Assembly: GCA_036454645.1 (NCBI GenBank)
Contig: JAZHSQ010000005.1
Location: 1-64,000 of the forward strand
Length of the DNA: 64,000 nt
From: Olsenella_K sp036454645
Lineage (GTDB): Bacteria; Actinomycetota; Coriobacteriia; Coriobacteriales; Atopobiaceae
Direction: 5' to 3'
The notes under the pieces: model-generated
What the model was told of the DNA's origin: nothing
The model's database searches: none
The model's input: only the letters and a program-made list of their open reading frames with translations
Part shown: in pieces, positions 18,003-25,913 of the stretch
Numbering within the stretch: position 1 is the stretch's first letter
Layout: every line of letters begins with the position of its first letter
Made by a program: the position numbers and the translations under genes

Positions 18003-19405
18003 ATGGTCGCTACGTCCCTAACGTAAAGGCCCCCAGGACCCCGGCCAACGAAGAGGACCCCATCGAGCGCGCCAAGGACTTCCGCCCCGTCGACAAGGGC
18101 TTCACCAAGGAGATGGCGCTCGCCGAGGCCAACCGCTGCCTCGACTGCAAGAAGCCCCTGTGCGTCCAGGGCTGCCCCGTCAACATCAACATCCCGGCCT
18201 TCATCGAGGCCATCCGCGCCGAGGAGTTCGGCCGCGGCCTCGACATCATCCACGAGTCCTCGATGCTGCCCGCCATCTGCGGCCGCGTCTGCCCGCAGGA
18301 GACCCAGTGCGAGGGCCGCTGCATCATGGGCAAGCGCAGCGAGCCGGTCGCCATCGGCCAGCTCGAGCGCTTCCTCGGCGACCAGCCCGAGCTCGCCTCC
18401 GAGCCCAAGATGGCCCCCAAGAACGGCAAGAAGGTCGCCGTCATCGGCGCCGGCCCCTCCGGCATCACCTGCGCCGGCGAGCTCGCCCGCAACGGCTTCG
18501 ACGTCACGGTCTTCGAGGCCTTCTTCACCGGCGGCGGCGTCCTCGCCTACGGCATCCCCGAGTTCCGCCTGCCCAAGGCGGTCGTGAAGCGCGAGATCGA
18601 CGGCCTCGAGAAGCTCGGCGTCAAGTTCGAGTACAACTCCGTCGTCGGCCGCATCACCGACGCGGAGGAGCTCTTCGGCGAGTACGGCTTCGACGCCATG
18701 TACATCGCCACGGGCGCCGGCCTCCCCAAGATGCTCAACATCCCGGGCGAGAACCTCCCCAACGTCTTCTTCGCCAACGAGTACCTGACGCGCGTCAACC
18801 TCATGAAGGCCAACCGCTTCCCCGAGTACGACACGCCGACCAAGCGCGCCAAGAACGTCGTCGTCTTCGGCGGCGGCAACGTGGCCATGGACTCCGTCCG
18901 CACCGCGCTGCGCCTGGGCGCCGAGTCCGTCACGCTGTGCTACCGCCGCACCGAGGCCGAGATGCCCGCGCGTCGCGCCGAGGTCGAGCATGCCAAGGCC
19001 GAGGGCGTCAAGATCCACGAGCTCGCCAGCCCGCTCGAGTTCGTCGCGGGCGAGGACGGCTCCGTCGCCTTCGTGAAGGTCCAGAACATGGAGCTCGGCG
19101 AGCCGGACGCCTCCGGCCGCCGTCGCCCGGTGCCCATCGAGGGCTCCGTCGACATGCTCCCCTGCGACCTCGGCATCTCCGCGATCGGCACCAACGCCAA
19201 CCCGATCGCCAAGCTGATCGGGCCCGAGAAGGTCAACCAGTGGGGCTACATCGAGGCCGACGAGGTCACCGGCCAGACCTCCGACCCGAGGATCTGGGCC
19301 GGCGGCGACATCGTCACCGGTGCCGCCACGGTCATCCTGGCCATGGGCGCCGGCAAGGCCGCCGCGGCCGACATGACCGCGAAGCTCTCCTCGACCCCCG
19401 AGTAG
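17990..19405 (+). CDS. nfnB: NADH-dependent ferredoxin:NADP oxidoreductase, large subunit (NfnB/GltD-like)
   Basis: 471 residues from ATG at 17990, inside the end of nfnA; a GTG 6 bases upstream is less well placed for the GGAGGCGAGG site. Two [4Fe-4S] sites are built from Cys50/53/58/62 and Cys97/101/107/111. The FAD motif GAGPSG is at 153-158, and the NADPH-binding VVFGGGNVAMD comes later. With NfnA it would be a soluble electron-bifurcating transhydrogenase balancing NADH, NADPH and reduced ferredoxin. GltD of glutamate synthase shares this architecture, but no gltB is present here. Confidence 0.87.
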   Translation: MPQVNGRYVPNVKAPRTPANEEDPIERAKDFRPVDKGFTKEMALAEANRCLDCKKPLCVQGCPVNINIPAFIEAIRAEEFGRGLDIIHESSMLPAICGRVCPQETQCEGRCIMGKRSEPVAIGQLERFLGDQPELASEPKMAPKNGKKVAVIGAGPSGITCAGELARNGFDVTVFEAFFTGGGVLAYGIPEFRLPKAVVKREIDGLEKLGVKFEYNSVVGRITDAEELFGEYGFDAMYIATGAGLPKMLNIPGENLPNVFFANEYLTRVNLMKANRFPEYDTPTKRAKNVVVFGGGNVAMDSVRTALRLGAESVTLCYRRTEAEMPARRAEVEHAKAEGVKIHELASPLEFVAGEDGSVAFVKVQNMELGEPDASGRRRPVPIEGSVDMLPCDLGISAIGTNANPIAKLIGPEKVNQWGYIEADEVTGQTSDPRIWAGGDIVTGAATVILAMGAGKAAAADMTAKLSSTPE

Positions 19406-19452
19406 GGACCCGCGCCGCACCTCCGGGCGCAGGCGAGAAGAACGTGCAAGAC

Positions 19453-19491
19453 GGGAGCCGCCCCGGGCCGCGATGGCCCGGGGCGGCTCCC
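19453..19491. terminator. Bidirectional terminator between nfnB and ecfT
   Basis: A perfect 17-bp stem (arms 19453-19469 and 19475-19491, GC-rich) with a 5-base loop between two convergent genes. There is no long T-tract in either direction. Confidence 0.65.
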
Positions 19492-19558
19492 CGCATGTGG
19501 CGGCAGGCGCCGCGCGCCCTTCTCGCCCGCGCCTGCCCCGCCTGGGGCGGGCGCGGGC

Positions 19559-20305
19559 CTAGAGGGCGGCCCCGAGGACGACGAGCGCACAGGCGAGGGC
19601 GACGGTCGCCCGGTCGGCGCCCGCGAGCGGGTAGCGGCGGTAGCTGCTCTCGCGCGTCCTCAGGTAGAAGCCGCGCTGCTCAGCGGCGAGCGCGGTCGCG
19701 TCCGTCTTGCCCACGGAGCCGACCAGCAGCGGGACGCACAGCGGCAGCATCAGGCGCAGCTTGCGGAAGGGGTTCTTGGTGTCGTACTCGACGCCGCGGG
19801 CCGTCTGCGCCTCCATGATCGCGTTCATCTCCTGTCCGAAGACGGGCACGAAGCGCAGGGCCGTGGTGAAGGTGAAGGCGTAGCGGTACGGGACGTGCAG
19901 GACCTCGACGCAGGCGTTCGCCAGGTCGTTCAGGCGCGTCACGGTGAGCACGAGGATCAGCGGCAGGGCCACGCCGAGCAGGCGCAGGCACGCCTTGCCG
20001 CCCGAGGTCAGCCCGTCCGTCGTCATCCACAGCAGGACGTGGTCGCCCCCGGTGACGAAGGCGCACTGCAGGGCGAGCATCACCGCTGCGACCGGCATCA
20101 GCACCTTGAGGATCGACCGCAGCCTGTCGGAGACGCCCGCATAGGCCCCCAGCGCGAGCGTCAGGGCGAGAATCGCCGCGAGGACGGCCCAGGTGTCGGC
20201 GAGGAAGGTCGCCACGATGATGCCGGTGGCGAGCGCGAGCTTCGCCACCGGGTTCAGCCGGTGGAGGAGGGTGTCGCCCTCGACGTAGTCGATGACCCTA
20301 ACCAT
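19559..20305 (-). CDS. ecfT: ECF transporter transmembrane subunit EcfT
   Basis: 248 residues with several hydrophobic helices (about 27-55, 68-90, 108-125 and a C-terminal one). The two coupling-helix signatures of EcfT, which contact the ATPases, appear as QTARGVE (about 168-174) and AAEQRGFYLR (about 208-217). It is the third gene of the ECF unit and overlaps the ATPase gene by 8 bases. Confidence 0.9.
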   Translation of the reverse strand: MVRVIDYVEGDTLLHRLNPVAKLALATGIIVATFLADTWAVLAAILALTLALGAYAGVSDRLRSILKVLMPVAAVMLALQCAFVTGGDHVLLWMTTDGLTSGGKACLRLLGVALPLILVLTVTRLNDLANACVEVLHVPYRYAFTFTTALRFVPVFGQEMNAIMEAQTARGVEYDTKNPFRKLRLMLPLCVPLLVGSVGKTDATALAAEQRGFYLRTRESSYRRYPLAGADRATVALACALVVLGAAL

Positions 20306-22079
20306 TGCGCACCATCTCCCCTATCGCGTCGACCAGGTCCCCCACCTGCGTGCGCCCGCCGAGGCGCACGTCCACGTCGGCGGCGAGCGCGGCGGAGAGC
20401 CGCGCGACCTCCGGCGCCCTCAGGCTCGCCCGGGCGAGGAGGTCGTCCTGGGCGAAGACCTCCTCCGTGGGCCCGCGCCCCACCACCCGGCCGTCCGCCA
20501 TCACGAGGACGCGCTCGGCGAAGTCGGAGACGACCTCCATGTCGTGGCAGACCATCACGACGGCGCAGCCCCTCTCGGCCAGCTCGCGCACGGTGTCCAT
20601 CACCGTCATGCACTCGCGGTAGTCGAGGCCGGCGGTCGGCTCGTCGAGGAGGACGACGCGCGGGTCCATCACCACGACCGAGGCGAGGGCCACCATCTGC
20701 CGCTGGCCGCGCGAGAGCGCGAAGGGCGACTCGTCGGCGGGCAGCCCGAAGCGCTCCACGACCCTCCCCGCCCTGGCCAGCGCCTCCTCGCGCGCGACCC
20801 CGTGCAGCTCGGGGCCGAAGGCGACCTCGTCGATCACCGTGTTCTTGCAGAGCTGGCGGTCGGGGTTCTGGAAGAGCGTCGAGACCTCCCGCGCGAGGGT
20901 CGAGATCGGCGTCTTGCGGGTGTCCATCCCCGCCATCAGCACGCGCCCCTCCGCGGGGCGCAGCAGCCCATTCAGGAGCTTGGTCAGGGTCGTCTTGCCG
21001 GCGCCGTTCTGCCCGATCACCCCGACGAGCTCGCCGGGGTAGACGCACATGTCCACGCCGCTCACGCCGTCGCCGGTGCCCGCGTAGGAGAAGCCCACGC
21101 CCTCCAGGCAGACCACGGGGTCGGCGCCCTCGGCGTGCGGGCGGCCCGCCGGCGCGTGCGGCGAGCGTGCGGAGCGCCCGGCGGCGCCCGAGGCCCCACC
21201 CCGCACGCCGGCGTCCGCGGGCGCGAGGAGCGCCGCCACGGCGTCGTGCGCCTCGGCGACGGTGAGGCTCGGCGGGGTCCCCGGCGCGAGCAGGCCCTTC
21301 TCCGCCAGGGAGTTGGTCACGCGCGCCACGCGCGGGCTGTCGACGCCCATGGAGCGCAGCTCCGCGCCGTGGGCGAAGACCTCGCGCGGGGTGCCGTCGA
21401 GCTCGACCCTGCCGTGCGACATCACGACCACGCGGTCGCAGTGCTCCGCGAGCAGGGCGACCTTCTGCTCGATCACGACGACGGCGATGCCCTCGCGCTC
21501 GCGGACGTCCCGCAGCGTCTCGAAGACGAGCTCGGAGCTCGCGGGGTCGAGGGCCGCCGTCGGCTCGTCCAGCACCAGCGCGCGCGGGCGCAGCGCCAGG
21601 ATGGCGGCGATCGCGACCTTCTGCTTCTGGCCGCCGGAGAGCGTCGAGATCTCGCGGTGCCTCAGGCCGGAGGCACCCACGGTGGAGAGGGCCTCCTCCA
21701 CGCGCGCCGGGATCTGCTCGTGCGGCACGCCGAAGTTCTCGAGCCCGAAGAGCATCTCGTCCTCGACCACGGACGCGACCATCTGCGCGTCGATGTCCTG
21801 CAGGACGCTGCCCACGACGCGCGAGATGTCCGTGAGGCTCGCCTCGCAGGTGTCGCGCCCGTCGACCAGCGTCGCCCCGTAGAGGCTGCCGGCGAAGTGG
21901 TGCGGGATGGCCCCCGACATGGCGGCCGCCAGGGTGGACTTGCCCGCGCCGGAGGGGCCGATGACGCCCACGAACTCGCCGGCGGCCACGTCGAGCGTCA
22001 CGTGCTCGAGCGAAGGGGTGGGGGCGCCGGCGTAGGCGAAGCTCACGTCGCGCATCTGGATGATCGGGTCTCGCTGCAA
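20298..22079 (-). CDS. ECF transporter ATPase, two nucleotide-binding domains fused
   Basis: 593 residues: two complete ABC ATPases in one chain, equivalent to EcfA plus EcfA'. Domain 1 has Walker A GPSGAGKST (41-49), signature LSGGQ (147-151) and Walker B ALVLDEPTAALD. A Gly/Ala/Arg-rich linker covers about 285-320. Domain 2 has Walker A GQNGAGKTT (356-364), a variant signature LSRGQ, and VVLLDEPTAGLD. The start is TTG at 22079 behind GAGGAG. It powers the importer whose S component lies just upstream. Confidence 0.92.
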   Translation of the reverse strand: MQRDPIIQMRDVSFAYAGAPTPSLEHVTLDVAAGEFVGVIGPSGAGKSTLAAAMSGAIPHHFAGSLYGATLVDGRDTCEASLTDISRVVGSVLQDIDAQMVASVVEDEMLFGLENFGVPHEQIPARVEEALSTVGASGLRHREISTLSGGQKQKVAIAAILALRPRALVLDEPTAALDPASSELVFETLRDVREREGIAVVVIEQKVALLAEHCDRVVVMSHGRVELDGTPREVFAHGAELRSMGVDSPRVARVTNSLAEKGLLAPGTPPSLTVAEAHDAVAALLAPADAGVRGGASGAAGRSARSPHAPAGRPHAEGADPVVCLEGVGFSYAGTGDGVSGVDMCVYPGELVGVIGQNGAGKTTLTKLLNGLLRPAEGRVLMAGMDTRKTPISTLAREVSTLFQNPDRQLCKNTVIDEVAFGPELHGVAREEALARAGRVVERFGLPADESPFALSRGQRQMVALASVVVMDPRVVLLDEPTAGLDYRECMTVMDTVRELAERGCAVVMVCHDMEVVSDFAERVLVMADGRVVGRGPTEEVFAQDDLLARASLRAPEVARLSAALAADVDVRLGGRTQVGDLVDAIGEMVRNG

Positions 22080-22179
22080 GGTCGTAGCTCCTCAGTCGGG
22101 TGTGTTCGTGGGCGGCGCGGCGCGCCGCTGCGGGCGCCCGGAGCGTCCCGGGCGCCCCTGGCGCCTCGCTCCGGGTGCG

Positions 22180-22755
22180 CTAGGCGCGGTGGAGGACCAT
22201 GGAGAGCGGGAGGACGAGCGCCTGGACGACGATCGCGTTGAAGACCGCGGTGCCGAGGACGATGGGGGCCTTCACGAGCGCGGTCGCGACGGCGGCGCCC
22301 ATGACGACGGAGCCGAGCACGGCGAAGAGCGCGCCGGAGACGAGCGTCGCGACGAAGGCCGCGACCAGCGGCGCCGCCGCGGCGCGGAGGCCGTCCCTCG
22401 TCATCAGGCGAACGACGCCGTACATGGCGAGGGCGCCCGCGAGCTCGGTCACGAAGTTGAGCCCCGGGATCGAGGTGGAGAGCTGGATCACCGCGGCGGA
22501 GAGCAGGCCGTAGAGGGCGGCCTGGCTCGCGCGGGCGTCGGTCAGGAGGATCGCGAGCGCGTAGGCGGAGATGATGAACTGCGGCTTGATGCCGACGGCC
22601 GCCAGGGCGTTGCCGACCGTCATGTTCAGGATCGTGCCGGCGGCGAGCAGGACGGCCAGCAGCACCAGCGAGGAGACGTCCAGGACGCCGCGCTGCCTCG
22701 CCCCCTCGGAGACGGTGCGGACGGCGGTTGCGGTTGCGGTGGTCTGCTCGGTCAT
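22180..22755 (-). CDS. ECF transporter substrate-binding membrane subunit, probably tryptophan-specific
   Basis: 191 residues from ATG at 22755 after AGAGAGG. About 30 polar residues (Thr-rich) precede five or six hydrophobic helices. The segment GIKPQFIISAYALAILL and the later SIPGLNFVTELAGALAMYGVV recall, as far as I remember, the TrpP-like tryptophan transporters of Firmicutes. Substrate prediction rests mainly on the leader: a short peptide with three consecutive Trp codons and a terminator lie between the promoter and this gene. It is first in an operon with the fused ATPase and EcfT. The specificity could also be a Trp precursor such as indole. Confidence 0.75.
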   Translation of the reverse strand: MTEQTTATATAVRTVSEGARQRGVLDVSSLVLLAVLLAAGTILNMTVGNALAAVGIKPQFIISAYALAILLTDARASQAALYGLLSAAVIQLSTSIPGLNFVTELAGALAMYGVVRLMTRDGLRAAAAPLVAAFVATLVSGALFAVLGSVVMGAAVATALVKAPIVLGTAVFNAIVVQALVLPLSMVLHRA

Positions 22756-22829
22756 GGTGTCAGCCTCTCTCTGGGATTCGGGCGCGGGCCCGAGGGCTTG
22801 GGCGCAGTAGCTAGGGATCCGGTACGCAC

Positions 22830-22861
22830 AAAAAAGAGGCCCCCGGTCTCCCGGGGGCCTC
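22830..22861 (-). terminator. Attenuator terminator of the Trp-regulated ECF operon
   Basis: An 11-bp perfect stem GAGGCCCCCGG with GAGA loop, followed by a run of six T on the minus strand (22830-22835). It lies between the leader peptide stop and the S-component start. Its 5' arm GGCCCCC can instead pair with GGGGC at 22867-22871, giving an antiterminator. Confidence 0.9.
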
Positions 22862-22891
22862 CCTGCGCCCCTTTGACGTGGCGCACGAGCC

Positions 22892-22966
22892 TCACAGTCG
22901 ACCGACGGCAAGGACGGGGCACCACCACCAGCTCATGTTGGAACGAACGTCGATCATGCCGGCCAT
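22892..22966 (-). CDS. Leader peptide with three consecutive Trp codons
   Basis: A 24-residue frame with a strong GAGGAGGTG binding site, ATG at 22966 and TGA ending at 22892. Residues 13-15 are Trp-Trp-Trp (TGG codons at 22922-22930). The following TGC CCC codons form segment 1 (GCCCC), which can pair with segment 2 (GGGGC, 22867-22871). Segment 2 can also pair with segment 3, the first arm of the terminator. A ribosome stalled at the Trp codons for lack of charged tRNA-Trp would cover segment 1, free segment 2, and allow transcription of the transporter. This is the layout of the classical trp attenuator. Confidence 0.88.
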   Translation of the reverse strand: MAGMIDVRSNMSWWWCPVLAVGRL

Positions 22967-23007
22967 GGTGCACCTCCTCGCCTGGGTCTGCCCGTGCATT
23001 GCTGCGC

Positions 23008-23037
23008 ACTATACGCCGCGCCTCCCGGCCCGCGCAA
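23008..23037 (-). promoter_or_regulatory. Promoter of the ECF leader
   Basis: -35 TTGCGC (23032-23037) and -10 TATAGT (23008-23013) with 18-bp spacing on the minus strand. Transcription would begin near 23001, about 35 bases before the leader peptide start. Confidence 0.7.
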
Positions 23038-23154
23038 GCCGGATCGCCGAGAAAACCCGCCCGACCCGAGCTTGTAACACGCAAGAAAAGCGCACGCGAA
23101 GCCACCGGCCGCCACGGCGGCCGACGCCGCGCCCCGGGGGCCGCGAACGGACCT

Positions 23155-24234
23155 CTACCTGTTGGCCTTGAGGGTCGCGAACATGCGCGCGTCGTGGTCC
23201 TTCACGAAGGAGATGAACCTGCCCTCGTGATAGGCGAGCCGCGCGTTCTTGGTCTTGATGGGGTTCAGCATGGTCCGCATCATGAGGGTGCGCGGGCGGG
23301 CGAGCCTCACGGCGAGCTGCGCGCGATCGCTCGTGATCATCTGCTCGATCAGCCTGAGCTTCTCGTCCATCGGGTAGGTGCACTCGGGGTTGCAGACGTT
23401 CTCGATGCAGCCGACCAGCCGCTCGACGTAGCGACGCTGCACGACCTCCATGCTCGCAGGGTCCCCGTCGAGGCCCCAGTGGTGGTAGAGGTCGAGCATC
23501 CAGCCGTGCTCCTCCTCGCGCTTCTCGTACATGTCCGGACGCCAGCGGCTCGTCTCGGACTCGCTGCGCTGCCGGATGAAGTGGTAGTAGGGGCACTCGA
23601 TCACGCCGACGCGCTCCACGTCGCGGATGTAGTCGAGCACGAACGGGAAGTCGTCCCAGAAGGTGTCCCTGAAGCGGATGCCGAGCCGCTCGATGCGCTC
23701 GCGCAGGAAGAGCTTGTTCCAGGGCGGGTAGAGCAGGTTCTGGTCGAAGAGCTGCCAGGCCGCCGCGCGGAACTCCTGCTGGGTGGCGTAGACGGCCGAG
23801 GGGCGGCTCTTGACCTCGGAGGTGTGCTGGCTCTCCTCGCCGTAGTAGGTGTCGATGTAGAAGCCGGAGACGACGAGCTCGAGGCTGTCGCGCTCGGCGA
23901 GCGCGACCATGTCCTCGAGCATGGTCTCCTCGGCCCAGTCGTCGGCGTCCATGAAGTAGACGTACTTGCCGCGCGCGTGCGAAAGCGCGAGGTTGCGCGC
24001 CGCGGGAGCGCCGCCGTTCTCGGTGTGGAAGTCAACGATGCGCAGGTCGTGCCTGGTGCACTGGCGGATGACGTCGCCCGTGCGGTCGGTGGAGCCGTCG
24101 TCCACCACGAGCAGCTCGAAGTCCGTGAGCGTCTGGCGCTGGAGTGACTCGATGGCCCTGCGCACGTACCCCTCGACGTTGTACGCCGGGATGATGACGG
24201 AAACCATGGGATAGCACTTGTCACCTAACGGCAT
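23155..24234 (-). CDS. Family 2 glycosyltransferase
   Basis: 359 residues. The N-terminal GT-A domain begins VSVIIPAYNVEGYV, with the nucleotide-binding DDGSTDRT (45-52) and the metal-binding DAD at 96-98. The C-terminal 200 residues are charged, with no membrane helix, so the enzyme is probably cytoplasmic and acts on a lipid-linked or wall glycan. ATG at 24234 has AGGT upstream; ATG at 24207 is also possible. The sugar and acceptor cannot be read from sequence. A GGCCGCC-AC-GGCGGCC hairpin at 23107-23122 follows the gene. Confidence 0.8.
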   Translation of the reverse strand: MPLGDKCYPMVSVIIPAYNVEGYVRRAIESLQRQTLTDFELLVVDDGSTDRTGDVIRQCTRHDLRIVDFHTENGGAPAARNLALSHARGKYVYFMDADDWAEETMLEDMVALAERDSLELVVSGFYIDTYYGEESQHTSEVKSRPSAVYATQQEFRAAAWQLFDQNLLYPPWNKLFLRERIERLGIRFRDTFWDDFPFVLDYIRDVERVGVIECPYYHFIRQRSESETSRWRPDMYEKREEEHGWMLDLYHHWGLDGDPASMEVVQRRYVERLVGCIENVCNPECTYPMDEKLRLIEQMITSDRAQLAVRLARPRTLMMRTMLNPIKTKNARLAYHEGRFISFVKDHDARMFATLKANR

Positions 24235-24376
24235 TCACTACCTGCTTCGATATGGGTTCAGCTAAATGACAAGAACTAATCTACCAGCACCCCTCGGGGC
24301 GCATGCCGAAAGGCCACGCGGCCCGTCCGAATTCAAACGAAGCACAAATCGCCAGGACGCGCCGCCCGCGCGAGTG

Positions 24377-25285
24377 CTACCACAGCCGCTCGAGGGAGCC
24401 CGCAGGGTATGAGACGCCCTCGAGGACGAGCCCGGAGGCCGGAGCCGTCGGCCCCGCGGCGGCCCTGTCGCGCGCCGCGAGCGCGGAGGCGAGCCACGCG
24501 GCCCCGCGGCGGCCGCGCCCGACCTCCACCAGCGAGCCCACGATGACCCTGACCATGTTGTGCAGGAAGGCGTTTCCCGCCACGTCCACGCACACGAGCG
24601 GCTCCCCCGCCTCGACGACCCGGCTGACCTCGACGGAGCGCAGGTAGCGCGAGGTCGATCGTCCGGCCTCCTCCATGAGGTTGGCCGACGAGGCCTTGCA
24701 GAAGCTCCTGAAGTCGTGCTCGCCGACGAGCGCGCGCGCCGCCTCGCCCATGGCGTCGGGGTCGAGCTCGCCCCTGAACCACCAGCTGTGGTCCCAGGCG
24801 AGAACGGGACGGGCGTTGCCCGTCGCTATCCGGTAGCGGTAGCGACGCTCGAGCGCGTCGAAGCGGGCGGAGAATCCCGCGCGCGCCGAGAGGACCCCAC
24901 GAACGGAGACGTCCTCGGGCGTGAGCGCCATGAGCGAGCGCGCGAGCCTCCGCGCCTCGCGCCCCTCGAGCTCCCCCTCCGCGAGCGGCACGGACACGTA
25001 CTGCCCGAGCGCCGACACCCCGGCGTCGGTCCTGCCGGCGCACTCCATCTCGACCGGGCGGTGCAGCAGCGTCTCGACCGCGCGGCGGAGCTCGCCCTCG
25101 ACGGTCCTCTCGCCCGGCTGCTCCGCGTACCCCGAGAAGGCCGCGCCTCGGTAGCCGACCTCGAGGACGAGGGTCGAGGCCGCCGGCATGCCGCCCACGG
25201 TCGCCACCCGCCGCTCCGGCTGGGGCCCACGACGCGCGAGGGGCTCCGCGAGGCCCTCGCACCTCTCGGCTGGTGTCACGTCCAC
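24377..25285 (-). CDS. truA: tRNA pseudouridine(38-40) synthase
   Basis: 302 residues from GTG at 25285, which has GGGGAGAGG directly upstream; an internal ATG at 25189 lacks a site. It converts U38-40 of the tRNA anticodon arm to pseudouridine. The catalytic Asp is in AGRTDAGVSALGQ, where the usual His after GRTDAGV is Ser. The C-terminal FLHNMVRVIVGSLVEVGRG is also typical of TruA. The first 30 residues are a non-conserved extension. It follows the rplQ terminator, continuing the common order rpoA-rplQ-truA. Confidence 0.92.
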   Translation of the reverse strand: MDVTPAERCEGLAEPLARRGPQPERRVATVGGMPAASTLVLEVGYRGAAFSGYAEQPGERTVEGELRRAVETLLHRPVEMECAGRTDAGVSALGQYVSVPLAEGELEGREARRLARSLMALTPEDVSVRGVLSARAGFSARFDALERRYRYRIATGNARPVLAWDHSWWFRGELDPDAMGEAARALVGEHDFRSFCKASSANLMEEAGRSTSRYLRSVEVSRVVEAGEPLVCVDVAGNAFLHNMVRVIVGSLVEVGRGRRGAAWLASALAARDRAAAGPTAPASGLVLEGVSYPAGSLERLW

Positions 25286-25347
25286 GCCTCTCCCCTTCCT
25301 GCCCTCACACGGTCGCTACGTCCCTCAGAGCCTAGTCCATCGGCACG

Positions 25348-25378
25348 AAAAAGGGGACCCCGATCTCTCGGGGTCCCC
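25348..25378 (-). terminator. Terminator after rplQ
   Basis: An 11-bp perfect stem GGGGACCCCGA with a 4-base loop and TTTTT on the minus strand. It closes the long alpha-operon transcript. Confidence 0.9.
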
Positions 25379-25400
25379 CAGGTGGTGCTTCGCGGGAGCG

Positions 25401-25877
25401 CTACTCGGCGTCGCCCTCGGCGGCCTCGGCCTCGGTAGCCTCGACGGCCTCGGTCTCGGCGGGAGCCTCGACCGGCTCGACCTTGGAGACGGTGGCGGCC
25501 TGCTTGGGGGCCACGGCCTCGGTCACGAGCTCGATAATGACGACCTCGGCGTTGTCGCCCTTGCGGGGGCCGAGCTTCATGATGCGGGTGTAGCCGCCGT
25601 TGCGGTCGGCCCACATGCCCTGCGCGGCCTTCTCGAAGACCTCGCGGACGATCTCCTTGTCGCCCACCTTGGCGATGGCAAGGCGACGGGAGGCGAGGTC
25701 GCCCTTCTTGGCCCAGGTGATGACGCGGTCGACGTCGCTGCGAATCGCCTTGGCGCGCGGCTCGAGCGTCTTGATGCGGTCGTTGGCGAGCAGGGCGGCG
25801 ACGAGGCTCTTCTTCATCGCCTTGGTATGGCTGGCGTCGGTGCCGAGCTTCATGCCCCTCTTCTTGTTGTGCCTCAT
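25401..25877 (-). CDS. rplQ: Large ribosomal subunit protein bL17
   Basis: 158 residues. The first 115 or so are the conserved L17 core, beginning MRHNKKRGMKLGTDASHTKA. The last 40 form an Ala/Glu/Val-rich acidic tail not present in short L17 proteins. It belongs to the 50S subunit near the exit tunnel. It lies 36 bp after rpoA. Confidence 0.96.
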   Translation of the reverse strand: MRHNKKRGMKLGTDASHTKAMKKSLVAALLANDRIKTLEPRAKAIRSDVDRVITWAKKGDLASRRLAIAKVGDKEIVREVFEKAAQGMWADRNGGYTRIMKLGPRKGDNAEVVIIELVTEAVAPKQAATVSKVEPVEAPAETEAVEATEAEAAEGDAE

Positions 25878-25913
25878 GGTCTAGTTGCTCCTAACAAATT
25901 CTAACGGCGTGTC

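Noticed and set aside
22756..22911. Longer start for the ECF S component (243 residues)
   Set aside because: The extension would be translated through the terminator hairpin and T-run, and its residues are not family-like. ATG at 22755 has a binding site.
22756..23000. T-box riboswitch as the controlling element of the ECF operon
   Set aside because: No T-box sequence or specifier-loop architecture is visible. A short translated peptide with Trp codons and overlapping stems explains the region better.
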